A stretch of DNA of 64,000 bases from Cladosporium sp. IMV 00045 (Eukaryota > Ascomycota > Dothideomycetes > Cladosporiales > Cladosporiaceae): assembly GCA_001931905.2 (NCBI GenBank), contig MSJI02000666.1, positions 62,001 to 126,000 of the forward strand. Reading direction: 5' to 3'. Position 1 is the first letter of the stretch. Every line of letters begins with the position of its first letter. The position numbers were made by a program, and so were the translations under genes. This document shows positions 54,596 through 64,000 of this stretch, one piece after another. A model generated the notes under the pieces. The model was not told the origin of the DNA. It saw only the letters and a list, made by a program, of their open reading frames with translations, and ran no database searches.

Positions 54596-55701
54596 CTACT
54601 CGTCCACCATGCCCAACTCTTGCGCAACAGTCTCTCGATCGATTTCACGCCCTAGCAACCACCCGAGACCGACAATCGTATCAACCCTCGTCTTCTTGCT
54701 GACACTCAAGTGCGGCATAATCATCCAATGAAGATGGGGACAGCCGGCATAAAAGCCCAACCTCGTTTCAACGCCAGCCTCACGCAGCATCTCGTGGTAG
54801 ATGAGCGTATCATCACGATATGGATCCAAGGCACCCACTTGAAGATACGTCTTCGGCTGTCGCGATAGATCAGACTTGCTGTTGACAGCGTAGCGCAAGT
54901 CCAAGCTCGAGTTCCATTCTGACAAACGTTGCAAGGCCGTCAAGTTCTCTTTGTTGAGAAATGGAGCATCGCTGCTCTGCTTCCTCGCCAGGAAGACGTC
55001 TTTGAAGCGCTCAGGAACGCAACTATCGTCCATCAAACTCCCGACGCTAAGCCATTGTCTAGTCAAAGCATGGCTGAGAGGCTCCTCCTGGAACTTCCGC
55101 GACAGCGCAGCCGACATACTTGCACCGACACTGACACCACCTAGGATGAAGCCTTGCTGGGGTCAGAAGAAAGAAGCGACTCAGAAGCATGATCGCTGAT
55201 CCACTTGCAGCAGTCCCAGACGTCAAGCTGTTGGGTGGGAAACTTGTGCTCAGGTGCGAGGCGATAGGACACGTTGACAACCGTCGCTCCGAAGAGCCGT
55301 GTCAACGCTCGAGCTTCTCCTGTGGGCTGCTCGTTGCTTCCGCCGACGAAGCCGCCTGCATGACCCAGCACGAAGAGAGGCCCTGGTGGTTTGGAGGCAG
55401 GTTTGATGATTTTGACCATGTTGATCCAGCCATCTCGCATGGCGATCGGGTGGTAAACTTCGATGATGTCTTCCGGGGTTGATCCCAAGCTGGAAAGTAG
55501 ACGAGCTTCGATCATCTTCAGGCCATTCCTCATCGCGGTGTAGTCGTTGGGATCGCTCGATGGAAATGCGTTGGTGATGAGGAAGGCAGCCACCTCAGGA
55601 TCTGGCACCGCGGAGGCGGCCAACTCGGTTGTGTCAAGATCATGTTGGTGGATCTTGTACGATGAACAAAATCTGTGAGACTCTCGATAGTGATATGACA
55701 A
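54596..55701 (-). pseudogene. Alpha/beta hydrolase (HSL-type esterase), broken by a frameshift
   Basis: Two adjoining frames together make one hormone-sensitive-lipase-type esterase. The first (to 55141) has AVPDPEVAAFLITNAFPSSD, the oxyanion region LGHAGGFVGGSN and VVNVSYRLAPEHKFP. The second (from about 55155) has the nucleophile elbow GGVSVGAS, the Asp region LQVGALDPYRDD and the His region CPHLHW. At the junction (about 55150-55158) the sequence lacks one base in a short G run next to DPSK; no intron signal exists. The first frame has no ATG near its start; the codon at 55701 is TTG. The start may be in an unseen exon. The usual HGGGF has Ala at the second position. Either the gene is dead or the assembly is wrong at one base. 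Confidence 0.6.
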
Positions 55702-56848
55702 CTGTTCGGGACAAGATCACGAATTGTAAGTTCACCGATGAACAAAAAAAACTCGAGAGCATCGCGTTCCCAAATATGTACTTTAGAGACTCCGGTGATA
55801 AGAAGCCATGCATACTCCGATCGTACATGAACCATTTGAATCGGCCGAGTGCTCGAAGAACGAAGATAACATAAGCCGGGCCGCACTACCTCTCGGCCGT
55901 AAATCATCAGACGTACAGTAAGCAAGAGCGGAAATGAAAGCATCGTCCTTGGAGTTATTATTCATGTTTTGCTACATTTGTTGTGTTTGGTTCTACCCAG
56001 TTCGTCAAGAACGTATCGTTACCAGCGCCTGAACTCTGGACTCTCAGTTGCCTTCGTTCAGTGGGAAAAACACGGTGCTCAAGATTATGCGGTCTTGTAC
56101 ATGTATCAATCTACAAAACGACCGACTTATAGACATGTCTTTGTGCTGAAGCGTAAAATAGAGTTGCATCCTCACGGAGATTCCAGTCTCACTTAATATT
56201 AGTCTTAAGTGCCCCTTCAAACTATATATCTTCTCAGTTAATAAGTAAGAAGAATAGGTAGTGTGAGAGCTGTAGTGATGCTTGCTGATTGGACGGCTTC
56301 ACTTTGCCCTACGTCCATCAGATGCAGGTCTCATATATTAGCCCAACTCTCTCCACTTCAGCTGACCCCTGTGGCCCCGCACTCTTCACTCTTATCTCTT
56401 CACCAACGACATCATCCTTCTATTGGAGCTCGGCAAGTCGTATCTCGCAATGTAGATCGACTTGTCAAGAATGGGTAGCTGTAGCCGGAATCCCTTATTA
56501 ATGCCTTTGATCGCACGGTCGCGGCAGATGCATCCTGCATGAACTCAAGAAAGTGATAGCCGGCGGGCGACGACGAGCTATCCCTTGTCCGGATGCAGAG
56601 TGCAGCCACGCGTATGCACCAAACATGCTGGCTTAGATGATTCCTGTTGATTGGCCGGGCGGCCCATCCAGATCCCAATCTGCAGAGCATGAGCTTCTGT
56701 GGGTAATGGTGATGGTGGCCAGGTTCCTGGGCGCGGTAGGATTCAGATGACTCTCGGTATTCTTCTTCACCTCGTCTGCATCACTCGACTCGCTCTACTG
56801 CGATCTTCCACTCGAACTCGGTCCCATAAACTACCCAACCCCAGGAAC
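55702..56848. promoter_or_regulatory. Divergent region between hydrolase and permease
   Basis: About 1.15 kb. It should contain the permease promoter and perhaps the first exon of the hydrolase. The permease frame is open upstream to 56699, but MEPPEKNPSPN at 56849 is the better start. AT-rich stretches occur around 56190-56260. Nothing else is recognised. Confidence 0.35.
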
Positions 56849-58523
56849 ATGGAGCCGCCCGAGAAGAATCCCTCGCCGAACATCGCCAGCGAGGATGGCG
56901 GAGCCCCCAGAGATGGCGACATCGTGAATGTGTCCGGCCACGTACAGGAGCTGGACCAATCCTTCAGCATCTGGAGCATTTGTTGCATTGGCATCATGAA
57001 CAACAACGCTTGGGCATCAGGTGGAGGCTCTCTGGTCATTGCGCTCTACAACGGTGGCGGACCCGGCGTTATCTATGGCCTTATGGCAGCAACGTTCTTC
57101 TACACCTTCATTGCCCTTTCCCTGGCCGAGCTGGCATCAGCAATCCCATCTTCAGCCAATGTATACCATTGGGCTTCTGTTACCGCCGGCCCCAAGTATG
57201 GAAGACTCTGCTCTTGGTTCGGTGGTTGGTGGAACGCTCTCGCTTGGATATTTGGAACTTCAAGCGTATGTCTCTTTGGTGCTAATGCAGCCGTTGCGAT
57301 GTACTCGCTATATCACCCGGACTACACACCAGAGCGCTGGCATATCTTCCTTGCCTTCCTGGGCATGGCTTGGTTTGACAACTTGATGGTGATGTTTGGG
57401 CAGAGATTTTTGGCGAAAGTCGCCAATGTCAGCGGCATGCTGTGTATCTTGTTCCTTCTCGTCACGATATTGGTGTGCGCGATCATGCCTTCCAAGACTG
57501 GCGCTGGCTACGCAACCAACTCATTTGTCTGGACAGACTTCGAAAATCTTACTGGATACAGCAGCAACGGCTTTGTCTTCCTTGCCGGCATGCTAAATGG
57601 AGCTTACGCAATCGGTACTGTGGATGGTGTTTGTCACTTGTGCGAGGAGATACCTAATGCTCGTGTGAATGTACCAAAAGGTATGGCAGCACAGCTGAGC
57701 GCAGGCTTCCTCACTACTTTCTTTTTCTTCATCGCCATTGTAAGCGAATTTCCACATTCCATCATGCAGAGATCACTATGCTAACTTCTGACAACAGCTT
57801 TACGGCATCACGTCTCTCGACGAGGTCTACAACACGAACATTGTATCCCTGCCGCTAGCAGCCATGTATCAGCAAGCAACTCGCAGCAATGCCGGGGCTT
57901 TGGGCCTACTGATCCTCCTCCTTCTTGACTTCCTCGTCGCTATCCCCGGCGCCTTCGTCGTATGTGGCCGTATGATCTGGACTCTCGCTCGCGACGATGC
58001 GACCCCGGCTTCAGGCTGGCTCCGCCACGTGTCAAAAAAACATCGGAATCCGTTCAATGCCCAAATCCTCTCGGGATGTTTGATCACCATACTAGGTTGC
58101 ATATACATCGGCAACCCTACAGCCTTCAATGCCTTTGTGGGCACTTTCGCAATCCTTACCACTTTGTCCTATCTTTCGGCTATCCTCCCTCACTTGCTCA
58201 CGGCTCGCAAGTACGTCAAACCAGGTCCTTTCTGGATGCCGTCGCCATATGGCCCGATTGTGATTGCCATCGCCTGCTGTTACATCGTGGTGTTCGATGT
58301 CATCTACATGTTTCCATACGCGCTCCCGGTTGATGAGACCAACATGAATTACTCGTGTGTCATGGTTGGAGGTATCACCATACTTCTCACTCTGGGCTAT
58401 CTCTGGAAACGCAAGCACGGCTATGAGGGACCGGACGTGACTCTGGATGGAAGAGATGATATCCTGGTGGGCACTGTGGGCTTGAGCAAAGAAGAGGAGG
58501 AGGCTAAGAGGAGAGATAGGTAG
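56849..58523 (+). CDS. Amino-acid/choline/GABA-type permease (APC family)
   Basis: This is a plasma-membrane transporter of the amino acid-polyamine-choline superfamily, closest in motifs to fungal GABA/choline permeases (Uga4/Hnm1 type). Exons are 56849-57739 and 57798-58523 (538 residues); the 58-nt intron has a GTAAGC donor, GCTAAC branch and ACAG acceptor. A hydrophilic N-terminus with a Gln-Glu-Leu-rich start of TM1 (ELDQSFSIWSICCIGI) leads into about twelve hydrophobic segments. ALSLAELASAIPSSANVYHW is the family signature after TM2, GYSSNGFVFLAGMLNGAYAI lies near TM6 and DGVCHLCEEIPNARVNVPKG is the conserved EEIPNA loop. The C-terminus is charged (SKEEEEAKRRDR). It converges on the GMC oxidoreductase 217 bp away, which might act on an imported substrate such as choline, but that link is inference. 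Confidence 0.9.
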
Positions 58524-58740
58524 GTCGATGGAAAACTTGTGTATCGATGCGGGTGCCCATGCCTCGCAGGAGCCATGGCCGCTATCAACTACTACATAAG
58601 CAAGTGTGCTGTAGCCCGGATCAATGACAACATTCCATTGTTCGACTAGTAGAGTTCTTTACATTAGTTCAAGTACTTCGATGATTGTGTTCATCATTGA
58701 GATGTTAAAGACGGACATACACGTCCAGCTAGATTTTTTC

Positions 58741-60777
58741 TCACTTTCTCTCAGACTCCCTCTTGATCTTATCCGCAGCATATTCAGCAACCGCATAAAC
58801 AGTAGCTTGCGTATGAGCAGCAGGCAAGATAGGGAAAACACTAGCATCAACAACCCAAAGTCCCTCAGCGCCATACACCTTCAGATTAGAATCGACAACG
58901 CCGCCCAGGTTCCTTGGCATCATCGCAGCGGTTCCAACAGGATGAGCAAAACTAGGACCATACAGCGACGACCGCATAACGGCTTCCAACTCCTCGTCGC
59001 TCTGAACGTCCGCTCCGGGTACAACTTCAACAGGACCAAGCACGGAAAGCGCATCGGCGCTCATGAACTCGCGCACTTTCCTCACCGCCTTAATGGCGAT
59101 TTGAAGATCCACTTCATTGGAACCTGCGTTGAAGTCGAGCAGCGGCGGCAAGGAAGGATCAGGGTTGGTACCATTGATGGCGATCGTTCCACGGCTGAGG
59201 GGTTTCTGCAGAGAAACGGTCACGGCGCCACTGCCTCCGAATGCGATCTCGGCTACAGCAGCGCCTTGGTCGCGGAATTGCGTCTGCAAGACTTCCAGCT
59301 GCTTGCGATAGCCTTGCAACAAAATGGAGTTCTTGGTGTAGATTGACGGGAGGTTGTCCGACTGACTGGATGATGCAAGGCTTTCGGCAGTGATGTCGAA
59401 GTCTTGATCAAGATCCTGGAGGGAGGTGAAGACAATGCGGCTCGACAAGCCGAAAGTAAACGGGCCGGTGCGATTCACCGTATACTCTTCTTGTGCGGCC
59501 GCGTAGAAGTCGGGGTCTTGCCAGGCCTCTTGTCCTTGGAAAGTGCTGTTTTCGTCTTGAAGTGGAATCATGTCAGCTTTGAACGGCTTTGCAGACGTAC
59601 AGAATGTACAAAGGAATACTCACAATTGAAGCTCAGGTACAGTGCCGGGTGATCTTGGAAGTTAGCACCAACTCCGGGAGCGTCAACACGCACATCAATG
59701 TCCAGAGAGTTGAGCAACTCAGAAGGACCGATACCACTAAGCTGAAGCAGACGCGGCGTATTCACTGCGCCAGCCGCCAGCACAACGTTCGATGAGATGA
59801 TGGAGCGGGAGTCAGACTTGGAGTCACGACTAGCCACTTCCACGCCAGAGACTGCTGTGCTGTTGCCTTCGAACTCGATGCGAGCTCCAAAATGCCTCAC
59901 CAATAAGTGAAGGTTGGTCCGGTTGGAGACGGGCTGGTAGTAGGCTGTTGCTGCAGACGAACGATTTCCAGTGATGGCGCTTACGGCTTGAGCAGCCCAC
60001 ATGAGACCTGTGTGGTTACCATCGTTTCCCTCTCTTACAGAAGCGACGTTTAGGTCGTTGGTCCATGCCTGTGCCTCAAGCTCTGTGATAAATTAGTCAC
60101 TCTGTTGCTCATGGGCATACGGTTCACAAGATACAACTTACGTGCTGCAGGCCACTGCCACGAAGCAAATCCGACTTGCACCGGCCCATTGTCATATACC
60201 TCCGGCGTCCACTCGTACCCGTAACGCTCGACATACTCATCAGCAGGAGGAGTGAAAGTGGTCGACTTGCGGAAGTATTGGAAGAGGTTCTCCCAGCTCC
60301 AGCCATCATTGCCCAGAGCTCCCCAAGAATCATAGTCGATAGCAGAACCTCTAGTATACGCCATGCCATTGATGACCGACCCACCTCCTACAGCACTTCC
60401 CACTGGCAGGGGAATAGAGCGGTTGGCCAAATGAGTCTGAGGAGTAGATGGGAAAGCCCATGTTCGCTCGGACTGATCCGTTTGCAAGACAAAGGCGGGC
60501 ACAGAGGTGTTGAGTGAGGTGGGAATCTCGCCGTACTCGATTACGAGTACGGTAGCTATAGAAACTCAGTAAATGCTTGTTGGTTGAAAAGGTGCCGAAT
60601 CGACGTTGACTTACTACCAGGGTTCTCGCTCAACCTGTTGGCCACCACGAGGCCACTCACACCTCCACCAACGATGATATAGTCATATGTCGCATCCAAA
60701 GACTGCAAGTCATATTTCTCAACCGCAGCGGCGAGGCCAATGGCCGAAAGAGTGAGAAAGCACCACTTTGGAAACAT
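58741..60777 (-). CDS. Secreted GMC oxidoreductase (FAD)
   Basis: This is a flavoenzyme of the glucose-methanol-choline family. Exons: 60777-60618, 60555-60142, 60082-59624 and 59555-58741 (615 residues). Introns are 60617-60556, 60141-60083 and 59623-59556 (62, 59 and 68 nt), with GTAGTA, GTAAGT and GTGAGT donors. A signal peptide (MFPKWCFLTLSAIGLAAAV) is followed by the FAD-binding YDYIIVGGGVSGLVVANRL and the first family signature GSAVGGGSVINGMAYTRG. ASNVVLAAGAVNTPRLLQLS-like sequence (SSNVVLAAGAVNTPRLLQ) is the second signature. The C-terminal active-site segment has AHPVGTAAMMPRNLGG and LPAAHTQATVYAVAEYAAD, which carry the catalytic His pair (His and His/Asn). The substrate cannot be named; aryl-alcohol, glucose or choline oxidases are all possible. 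Confidence 0.9.
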
Positions 60778-61449
60778 CTTTGCCTTGCAAACGACCCCAA
60801 AAGATGGAGCAAAGAAGAACAAGAGAGCATGCGAACCCAACATCCCTTCTTAAGATCTTTTATCTTGTATCTCCATCGGCGCCACTTCCTATACAAGCAC
60901 TTCGGCAATTGCAATTTCCATGCAATGCCATCTGCCCTCAGATGCCCTGCATTGAGGCGAGACGCAAGCATTGGAAGCGAGAGCTCGGCGATGAACCGCA
61001 GCAGCTACTACTATACAGTAGCCCGGCTTGTCGCCTCTGGACTCCGAAATGGATCGCGGCATTAATATGTAGAAAATCGGCCCTCCTTCAGTCTAGCCAG
61101 TTACGTGCCGAGGTCCGTCCCACAGGACCTCAATCCTTCAATGCACGATCGTTTGCCCTGCATATTGGCGTCTTTAACCCATGCAGGGGTTGTTCGCGGC
61201 AGTTTCTGTGGTTAAAGTGAGGAAGGATTCCATTCGGTGGTTTTAGGGAAAGTATGTTTATCAATTTTTTGCTTTTTCAATATATCAAGCGCAGTGGTAA
61301 TGGTTTTAAGCAAGCGAGTAAAGCCGTGTGATTTGCGTTTAAACAGTAATAGAAATACGAAATTCTCTGGTATCAACAACTAAAGAAACCCATGCCAATA
61401 TTATAATCCAACGAAAACCGATGAAAGCACACCATGGAAAAGCGCTCTT
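60778..61449. promoter_or_regulatory. Intergenic region upstream of the GMC oxidoreductase
   Basis: About 670 bp. It holds the oxidoreductase promoter and, near 61250-61449, the AT-rich 3' flank of the condensin gene. No gene is seen. Confidence 0.4.
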
Positions 61450-64000
61450 CTACATCGTGGTATCCATAGCATCAGGATCGTCCATCATCTCTGAATCGTC
61501 CTCGAGCATAACCCTCGTGCCCTCCGCATCAGGCGCACCGATAGTAGTCCCGCCCAGTCCGAGAGTGGTATCTTTCATCTCATTCCGCAGCTGAGTGACA
61601 TCCTCAGGCTCAACACCATCAGACTCGTCATCTTCATCCTGGACCGTACCATCCGCGACCGAGTTCTCGGCTTCAGTTGCTTCAGCGCCTGCACGAGTGC
61701 CAGTAGCCGTTGCGTCCGTTTCGTTGCCAGCGTCGTCGTCCTGTGCTGCTTCGGTTTGTTCGACAACAGTCTCTTCCGCGCCACCTCCGCCGCGCTCGAG
61801 GGTCATGACATCGTGCATGAGCTTGAGGAGCTGCGCTTGCAGTTTGGTGAGGACGTTGCGGCTTGTGGCATCGGATGCTACTTTCGTGTCGACGGCCTCG
61901 GTCAACAGCTCCAGGATGGATTTGAGGCGTTCGCCATCGCAGCCTCCAGGAGGCAAGTGAAGGCGACCCAACACAGAGAAGAGGACCTTCTTCTCGTCCT
62001 TTGAAACTTGGCTCGTGACAAGGCGCTCCAAGATGGACTCGGCGAAGAGGTAGTGTGTCTCACTGGCTCCATCGGCGGCGGCTTTGGCGCCAGCAGCTTC
62101 TGCAAAACCGAAAATCTTCCTTGGGTCGGTCCAGTCCAGAAGCATGTTACCGACGACGCTCAGCTTGACCATGCCATCCTCTTCCTCCTCGACGTCAGCT
62201 ACTTCTTCAAGGAAAGCTTCTCTGACATTTGCCAGCTTGGCAATCACTGGGCAGGCGACAGTCACCATGCGAGTGGCGTTGTCTGCTCTGGAATGACAAT
62301 ACACGGGTAGGAAGTAACTAAGGCTCTGGCGAAGCTGGGCATTCTCGGCAGTGTCTGGGTCGAAGTACGCCACTACCAGTTGCTTCAAGAGATCGGTATC
62401 TGTGATCAAGCGGCTAAGCATGGCCTTCGAAAGAGCGGTAGCACCAGTCGATTGCACCGCGGGGTCACCAGACTTGATCGATTTTGAAAAGGTTTTCAAA
62501 ATTGGTCTGATGAGCGGGTTCTCTTCCTCTTCATTGGCAGGTTCGGCGAGAAGTGTCGGGTGCGTGATGATGATATCTGTGATGATTTGAAGCGCAATCG
62601 TTTGCAATGCAGGGTGACCTTTGAGGAAACAGTGCAAGAACAGCGTAAGGTTCTCTTCTGCCAAATTCTGTTCTTGCGTTAGTGTGTTTTCTAGTGAGTG
62701 CAAGAGTTTCTTTGGTGACTGACCTTTCCAAGCACACAGCATAGACCCAGGCAGACCAAGCCTCTCTCGCGGATTGGCGCCTCTTGACTTCTCACAGCAG
62801 GCACAACAAGGTTGTTCAACATCGTCACCAGGTGCACATTCTCCTCGAGGTCACACTGGACATTCTGGAGCATGCACTGTGCAATGTGCAAGCACTTCAT
62901 GTTGACCATGATCTCTCGAACTGCCTTGTCTTCGTCGGCCTCCTCTGAGTCCTCGTCGGTGGGTTTCTTCGACTTCTTCTTTTTCTGCTGGGGTGTACCG
63001 TCCTCGCCATCGACTTGAGAAGTGGCAGAGTGGAAGGAGTCTTCGGTGCTGTCCGGCTCCTCTTCTTCCTCGTCTCCCATGATCGTGTCATGAACTTCTG
63101 CGACTGCCTCAAGCACAATTCCGCAGAACTCGCGCTCTCCCTTTGCATCCTCGCCACACACGAGACGGAGGACCTCAACCACCATCCTCGTTGATTCTTC
63201 GGGCAGCTCAGGCAGCGCCAGAGCTTCACGCATCAGGCCAAACATCTTGCGGCGGCCGACCTCATCGGAATAATCAAAAGTCAAAGCCATGTGCAGCATC
63301 TGCTCGACAATAAACTCGCGCTGCACAGAATCCTCATCGGCCTCTTCATCTTGCTCGGTCGCTGCCTCTCGGATGGTCTCAATAAGCTTGTTCAACTCGC
63401 GCTCAAGCAAGAACCCGAACTTGGTCACTTCGGGAAGCTTCTCCTCGACGAGTACATCCAAAGCTCTAGGGCCAGTGTAGCCATCTTCCTTGCCCGAAGT
63501 TCTGCAGAAGTCGTTGAAAGTGCGTGCAACAAAAGCGAGTTCGGGTGTGAGATCCTCCCAGAAAGAGTCGGGAAAGCTAACGTAGTCGACGTAGTCCGGC
63601 CTTCCCTCCCAGAAGTGCTTCATAGCAATCTGCGCGATGCCATTCTCGCCGCCGGAATTGATGATGTCAATGCGCTCGAGGAGCTCGAGGAGGGCATCCA
63701 GCGAGGGGTCCGCGGCTTGGTTGTTCTGCTGGGCCTGTACGCCATCTTCATTCTCAGCAGCCTGATCCGCAGGAAGCGCCGCGCAGTCCTCGATCCATCG
63801 CTCTCTAAAAAGACGCGCTGTTGCTTCCCTCACCTTCTCATCACGATCTCGCAAGCCCCAACGGAGTAGCTTCTCACGATGAGTCAAGCTGAGATGTCTA
63901 AAGTCGCCCAGTGCGGGCAACAAACGTGCATAAAGCGCTCTGCGAGTCGCGCCATCCAAATCGCGCGCGCGCTCCAAGAGATACGGTAGCACCTCCTTGG
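61450..64000 (-). CDS. Condensin subunit CAP-G/Ycg1 (Cnd3), 5' partial
   Basis: This is the HEAT-repeat subunit of condensin, which binds DNA with the kleisin and compacts mitotic chromosomes. Exons are 64000 (edge)-62724 and 62667-61450. The 56-nt intron has a GTCAGT donor, CTAAC branch and ACAG acceptor and joins CVLGK to NLAEENLTLFLHCFLKG. The frame is open to the right edge, so the N-terminal part is missing. HEAT-like helices are clear: EKLLRWGLRDRDEKVREATA, RGLVCLGLCCVLGK and HPALQTIALQIITDI. An acidic/Lys-rich insert (EEEEPDSTEDS, QQKKKKSKKP) lies mid-protein. The C-terminal Cnd3 domain has DPAVQSTGATALSKAMLSRL, LVVAYFDPDTAENAQLRQSL and SYFLPVYCHSRADN, which are diagnostic for CAP-G. 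The acidic C-terminus (about 150 residues) is disordered. Confidence 0.93.

Noticed and set aside
1..64000. tRNA, rRNA, CRISPR or secondary-metabolite cluster
   Set aside because: No B-box-like tRNA signal, 5S-like sequence, spaced repeat array, or polyketide/peptide synthetase backbone was seen on reading; a covariance-model scan would be needed to exclude small RNA genes.

Overview
This is a eukaryotic window from a filamentous ascomycete (Pezizomycotina; a dothideomycete fits best, but that rank is an inference). Nearly every gene is cut by short spliceosomal introns of about 41-150 nt with GTRNGT donors, CTRAY-type branch sites and YAG acceptors. The gene content is also fungal: condensin, an Hda1-complex subunit, TAF11, a cutinase, a secreted GH1 glucosidase, NACHT and SesA proteins and a large Ser/Thr-rich surface protein. 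Both ends are cut inside genes (Hda1-complex subunit on the left, condensin CAP-G on the right). I recognised no tRNA, rRNA, CRISPR array or intact transposon.

Layout. 0-7.6 kb: Hda1-complex subunit (+), a WD40-type inositol 5-phosphatase (-) and a CHY zinc-ribbon protein (+). 8-14.7 kb: a hypothetical protein, a four-exon ankyrin-type protein, two small hydrophobic proteins and a conserved protein with a one-base frameshift. 15.4-18.6 kb: a NAP/SET histone chaperone and an NmrA-like protein. 18.6-27.3 kb: a gene-poor accessory segment with a divergent pair, a SesA-type protein and a NACHT-ankyrin receptor. 27.3-44.6 kb: mostly housekeeping genes (STE23 protease, WDR26/GID7, GH1, an SRPBCC protein, TAF11, a GCK-III kinase). 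45.3-64 kb: a repeat-rich surface protein, an MSS116-type helicase, a cutinase, a broken alpha/beta hydrolase, an amino-acid/choline-type permease, a GMC oxidoreductase and condensin CAP-G.

The most interesting locus is 22.0-25.7 kb. The NACHT receptor has no classical N-terminal effector domain. It begins with a Gly/Asn/Gln-rich motif (residues 25-41) that matches the extreme C-terminus (residues 154-170) of the SesA-type protein transcribed divergently 147 bp away. Twelve of 17 positions are identical, and 8 of those 12 codons differ synonymously. This is the architecture of fungal NLR/effector pairs thought to signal by amyloid templating (NWD2/HET-S, sigma-type). The receptor's last ankyrin repeats are broken by a stop codon and a frameshift.

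Three other genes (about 14.5, 38.8 and 55.2 kb) each appear to lack exactly one base in a short homopolymer, and so does the receptor tail. Part of the apparent decay may therefore be assembly error. Exon boundaries below were deduced by eye from splice consensus, frame phase and protein continuity.
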